This document shows positions 61,600 to 64,000 of a stretch of DNA of 64,000 nucleotides, one piece after another. The stretch covers positions 1,054,001 through 1,118,000 of the forward strand of contig NZ_JAPFBJ010000001.1 in the NCBI RefSeq assembly GCF_030867385.1, in the 5' to 3' direction. How positions within the stretch are numbered: the stretch's first letter is position 1; the number at the start of each line of letters is the position of its first letter. The notes under the pieces are model-generated. The model saw only the letters and a list, made by a program, of their open reading frames with translations. It ran no database searches and had not been told where the DNA came from. The stretch comes from Sphingobium sp. DEHP117. GTDB lineage: Bacteria > Pseudomonadota > Alphaproteobacteria > Sphingomonadales > Sphingomonadaceae. The position numbers and the translations under genes were made by a program.

Positions 61600-62352
61600 T
61601 CAATCCCCCGTCGGCTTGGGCAGCAATAGTGCCAGCAAGATCGCCCTGCACTCGCCGCATATCACCCCGTCGATCAGCTCCGGCCGGAACCTTCGCTGGA
61701 ACGCCCTCACCGCCTCCTCGGGCTCCTTGATGTCATAGCCGAACCGCTCCAGCGCCAGCATGAAGGCGCTGTCTGACCAGAGCGGGTCCATCAGATGCTT
61801 GGTCGGGCGCGGCAGGGCGAGGCGCAGGCGCGCGAGGCGGCCCCAGGGAAACAGCTCGCCGGGGTCCTGCTTGCGCCCGGGCGCAACGTCCGAATGGCCG
61901 ACGATGTTGCCACGTGTGATGCCGTGGCGCGTCACGATATCGTGCATCAGCGGGATCAGCGCCTCGATCTGCGCCTCGGGAAAGTCCCGATAGCCCCATT
62001 CATGGCCGGGGTTGACGATCTCTATGCCGATGCTGGCGGAGTTCACATCCGATATGCCGCGCCACCAGCTCCTGCCCGCATGCCAGGCGCGCTTGTCTTC
62101 CGCCACCATGCGGATGACCTCGCCATCCTCCGTCACGACATAATGCGCGGAGACCTTCGACTCCGGGTTGGCGAGCCAGTCGATCGCGCTCTGCGCATCG
62201 GGCATGCCGGTATAATGCAGCACCAGCATCGACACCGGCAGCTTGCGCTCATCATGATTGGGGGACGGCCGTTCTTTCACCCTGTACTCTGCCCTCAAAG
62301 CCCTGTTGCGCTGCTCAGCGCGGACCATGGCGGACTGAGCGACGGCGATCAA
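61600..62352 (-). CDS. N-acetylmuramoyl-L-alanine amidase (AmiD/amidase_2 type)
   Basis: A 250-residue zinc amidase that cuts the amide between MurNAc and the stem peptide. Zinc ligands are in MLVLHYTGMPDAQSAIDWL (His near residue 46), and in IVGHSDVAPGRKQDPGELFPW, with SIGIEIVNPGHEWG between. A C-terminal peptidoglycan-binding-like helix bundle follows (AVRAFQRRFRPELIDGVICGECRAILLALL). No signal peptide or lipobox is visible, so a cytoplasmic recycling role of the AmpD sort is possible. The start overlaps the cheR stop by four bases (ATGA). Confidence 0.88.
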   Translation of the reverse strand: MIAVAQSAMVRAEQRNRALRAEYRVKERPSPNHDERKLPVSMLVLHYTGMPDAQSAIDWLANPESKVSAHYVVTEDGEVIRMVAEDKRAWHAGRSWWRGISDVNSASIGIEIVNPGHEWGYRDFPEAQIEALIPLMHDIVTRHGITRGNIVGHSDVAPGRKQDPGELFPWGRLARLRLALPRPTKHLMDPLWSDSAFMLALERFGYDIKEPEEAVRAFQRRFRPELIDGVICGECRAILLALLLPKPTGD

Positions 62353-63188
62353 GCGGGATCGACTCTCCGATACGCACCGCGATGGTCTGGGCAGGCGGCA
62401 AAGTCGGTCGTCAGATCGATAGTGGTCTCGCCCGCGCCCAAGAGCAGCCAGCCGCCCGGCGCGCTATGGCGGGCCAGCACCGAGAACAGGTCGCGTTTGC
62501 GCTCTGGCGTGAAATATAGCAGCACGTTGCGGCAGAGGATGAGGTCATAGTAGCCCGAGGGCACCTTGGGATCGATGAGGTTGTCGCGGCGAAAATCGAC
62601 CTTGCCGCGAAGCGCCGGGCCGATGCGCCAGTCGTCGCCCTCAGGCTCCATCCAGCGCAGCATTTCCGACACGGGCAGACCGCGCTGCGCCTCTATCTGA
62701 GGCACGATGCCCGATTGCGCGCGCGCGATGGCGCTGTGGGAAATGTCGGTCGCGAGGATTTCCAGCCGCCAGTCCGGCCAGCGGGCGCGGCCATTCTCGA
62801 ACAGCATGGCGAGCGACCACGCCTCCTGCCCGGTGGAACAGCCCGCGCACCATATGCGCAACGTCGGTTCGCGGCCCTGCGCCTGTGTGCGCGCGATTGC
62901 CTCGGGGATCAGCGCGTTGCCGATCATCGCGAAGATATGCGCATCGCGGAAGAAGCTGGTTTCATTGTTGAGCAGCGCATCGACCACATGCGTTGCAAGG
63001 CCGCCGCTTGCGTCCGCCTGAACGGCTTCCCCAAGCGCCTCAAGCGAGTGGATCGCGCGCGCGCGCATAACGGGGCCGAGCGCAGTCTCAAGGCGCCATA
63101 GTCGGCTTTCGGAGAGAACCTGCCCCGTCTTCTGCTCCAGCAGTTCGGTGAGCATACGCATCGCGGAGGTGGCCACGATCTCCCTCAT
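62349..63188 (-). CDS. cheR: Chemotaxis protein methyltransferase CheR
   Basis: CheR methylates glutamates of chemoreceptors using SAM. The 279-residue protein has the N-terminal helical domain and the SAM-binding core (LRIWCAGCSTGQEAWSLAMLFENG; LEILATDISHSAIARAQSGI). YYDLILCRNVLLYFTPERKRDLFSVLARHSAPGGWLLLGAGETT completes the fold. It overlaps cheB by one base (TGATG) and the amidase gene by four. The rest of the chemotaxis operon should lie beyond the window. Confidence 0.95.
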   Translation of the reverse strand: MREIVATSAMRMLTELLEQKTGQVLSESRLWRLETALGPVMRARAIHSLEALGEAVQADASGGLATHVVDALLNNETSFFRDAHIFAMIGNALIPEAIARTQAQGREPTLRIWCAGCSTGQEAWSLAMLFENGRARWPDWRLEILATDISHSAIARAQSGIVPQIEAQRGLPVSEMLRWMEPEGDDWRIGPALRGKVDFRRDNLIDPKVPSGYYDLILCRNVLLYFTPERKRDLFSVLARHSAPGGWLLLGAGETTIDLTTDFAACPDHRGAYRRVDPA

Positions 63189-64000
63189 CAGCCCAGTCCG
63201 AAATGCGCACGCAGGTAGTGCGGCATCTCATGCGGGGCGAGGCAGGCGGACACCAGCCCGGCGCGTGCGGCAGAACCGGGCATGCCCCAGACGGTGCTGC
63301 TGGTCTCGTCCTGCACTATCACTGCGCCACCCGCCTTGACGACGGCCGATGCGCCCGCCGTTCCATCCCTCCCGATGCCGGTGAGGATGATGCCGAGCGA
63401 ACCCGCGCCATAGCTTTGCGCCATCCCCGCAAACATCGGGTTGACCGAAGGCCGCGCTGAGGAGAGCATGTCCCGCTCCGCGATCAGGCGCGCGCGCACC
63501 TTTGCGCCATCGCGTATACAGGAAAGGCTCGCCTCACCCGGCGCGATATAGACATGGTCATCGCGCAGCACTTCGCCATCCCGCGCGATGCTGACCGGCA
63601 TGTCCGTCATACGCGCGACTTGCTTGGCGTAATGCGATATGAAGGCTGCCGGAAGATGTTGCGTAATGAGCACGGGCGATCCCGGACGAGCAGATACCGC
63701 CGACAAAAGCTCCGCCAGCGCATGGATACCACCCGTGGAGGCACCGATGCCGATGCAGTGCACAGCGAACCCTTCGGGAAAGGGACGCAATATCAGCCGG
63801 TCAGCCTCTGCGCTGTTCTGGCAGCGTGCGCTGGCGAGGCGACGAATGCGGGACAGAAGCTGTTCCGCGAATTCCGGGCCGGAGTCCATCGCGGACGGCT
63901 TGGCCAGCGCATCGCTCGCGCCGATAGAAAGCGCGGCGACTGCGGTCTTGCTGCCGCGTTGGCAATGGGAAGACAGCATGATGACATGCGCATCATGTGC
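63188..64000 (-). CDS. cheB: Chemotaxis response regulator protein-glutamate methylesterase CheB, truncated by window
   Basis: CheB removes methyl groups from chemoreceptors after phosphorylation by CheA. The C-terminal esterase domain is complete: the catalytic serine is in IGIGASTGGIHALAELL, the histidine is in LITQHLPAAF, and the aspartate is in GIILTGIGRDGTAGASAVVKAGG. The N-terminal part is only the end of the receiver domain (AHDAHVIMLSSHCQRGSKTAVAALSIGASDALAKPS), so the frame continues past 64000. The ATG at 63979 is internal. Confidence 0.95.
   Translation of the reverse strand, partial: AHDAHVIMLSSHCQRGSKTAVAALSIGASDALAKPSAMDSGPEFAEQLLSRIRRLASARCQNSAEADRLILRPFPEGFAVHCIGIGASTGGIHALAELLSAVSARPGSPVLITQHLPAAFISHYAKQVARMTDMPVSIARDGEVLRDDHVYIAPGEASLSCIRDGAKVRARLIAERDMLSSARPSVNPMFAGMAQSYGAGSLGIILTGIGRDGTAGASAVVKAGGAVIVQDETSSTVWGMPGSAARAGLVSACLAPHEMPHYLRAHFGLG

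Overview
The window reads as chromosomal DNA of a Sphingomonadales-type alphaproteobacterium (inference). Signs are an E1-beta subunit of pyruvate dehydrogenase fused to a lipoyl domain, a PEP-CTERM protein of the PEPATW...GFGGIGAAMRRR type, an N-terminally extended dihydropteroate synthase, a DUF4170 protein, a J-domain protein with a Cys/His N-terminal half, and high GC outside positions 1-8150. Nothing here identifies the species.

Layout. (1) 1-7615 is one tightly overlapping co-directional cluster for respiratory nitrate reduction: the end of narH, then narJ, narI, a cytoplasmic parvulin, moaA, a MoaB-family gene, moeA, nnrS and a beta-carbonic anhydrase. Together they encode the nitrate reductase, its chaperones, a molybdenum-cofactor supply and a NO-associated membrane protein. 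Base composition is more AT-rich than the rest. The cluster is followed by an AT-rich stretch with an IS3 OrfA-like remnant and a 170-bp terminal-inverted-repeat element, so it looks like acquired DNA. (2) 8435-19054 holds trmFO, an EF-hand protein, a squalene/phytoene-synthase-like protein, three TadG/TadE-type genes, pdhA-pdhB, ftsB and eno. (3) 19256-22456 is a YqjD/YqjE/YqjK-like small-protein operon, a DUF4170 gene, a rhomboid protease and greA. (4) 22542-28562 is carA and carB, pulled apart by a small lipoprotein gene, a REP-flanked DUF559 gene and a FitAB/VapBC-type toxin-antitoxin pair. Two decayed copies of the carB 5' end mark the inner borders of these islets. (5) 28755-38252 has a GatB/YqeY protein, a membrane protein, dnaG-rpoD, and a MoxR / B3 metallo-beta-lactamase-fold / GFA / VWA gene string. 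(6) 38390-50970 has a NamZ-like protein, a DOMON-like protein, tyrS, recG, sdhE-mfd, an EAL protein, a second moaA and nadK. (7) 51071-64000 has tRNA-Asn, ald and its divergent Lrp/AsnC regulator, a TPR glycosyltransferase, the second copy of the 170-bp element, folP, sodB, a PuuD-like membrane protein, sufE, a luciferase-like monooxygenase, a J-domain protein, rnpB, a PEP-CTERM protein, a REP doublet, an amidase, cheR and a truncated cheB.

Most striking structures. The carA-carB interval contains two nested accessory islets, each next to a relic of the carB start; the oldest relic still has a TAATG overlap with the gene coupled to carA. Two copies of a 170-bp palindromic element carry CTAG ends; one sits exactly where two convergent genes shared overlapping TAG stops. 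No CRISPR array, rRNA, intact transposase, integrase or prophage was seen.
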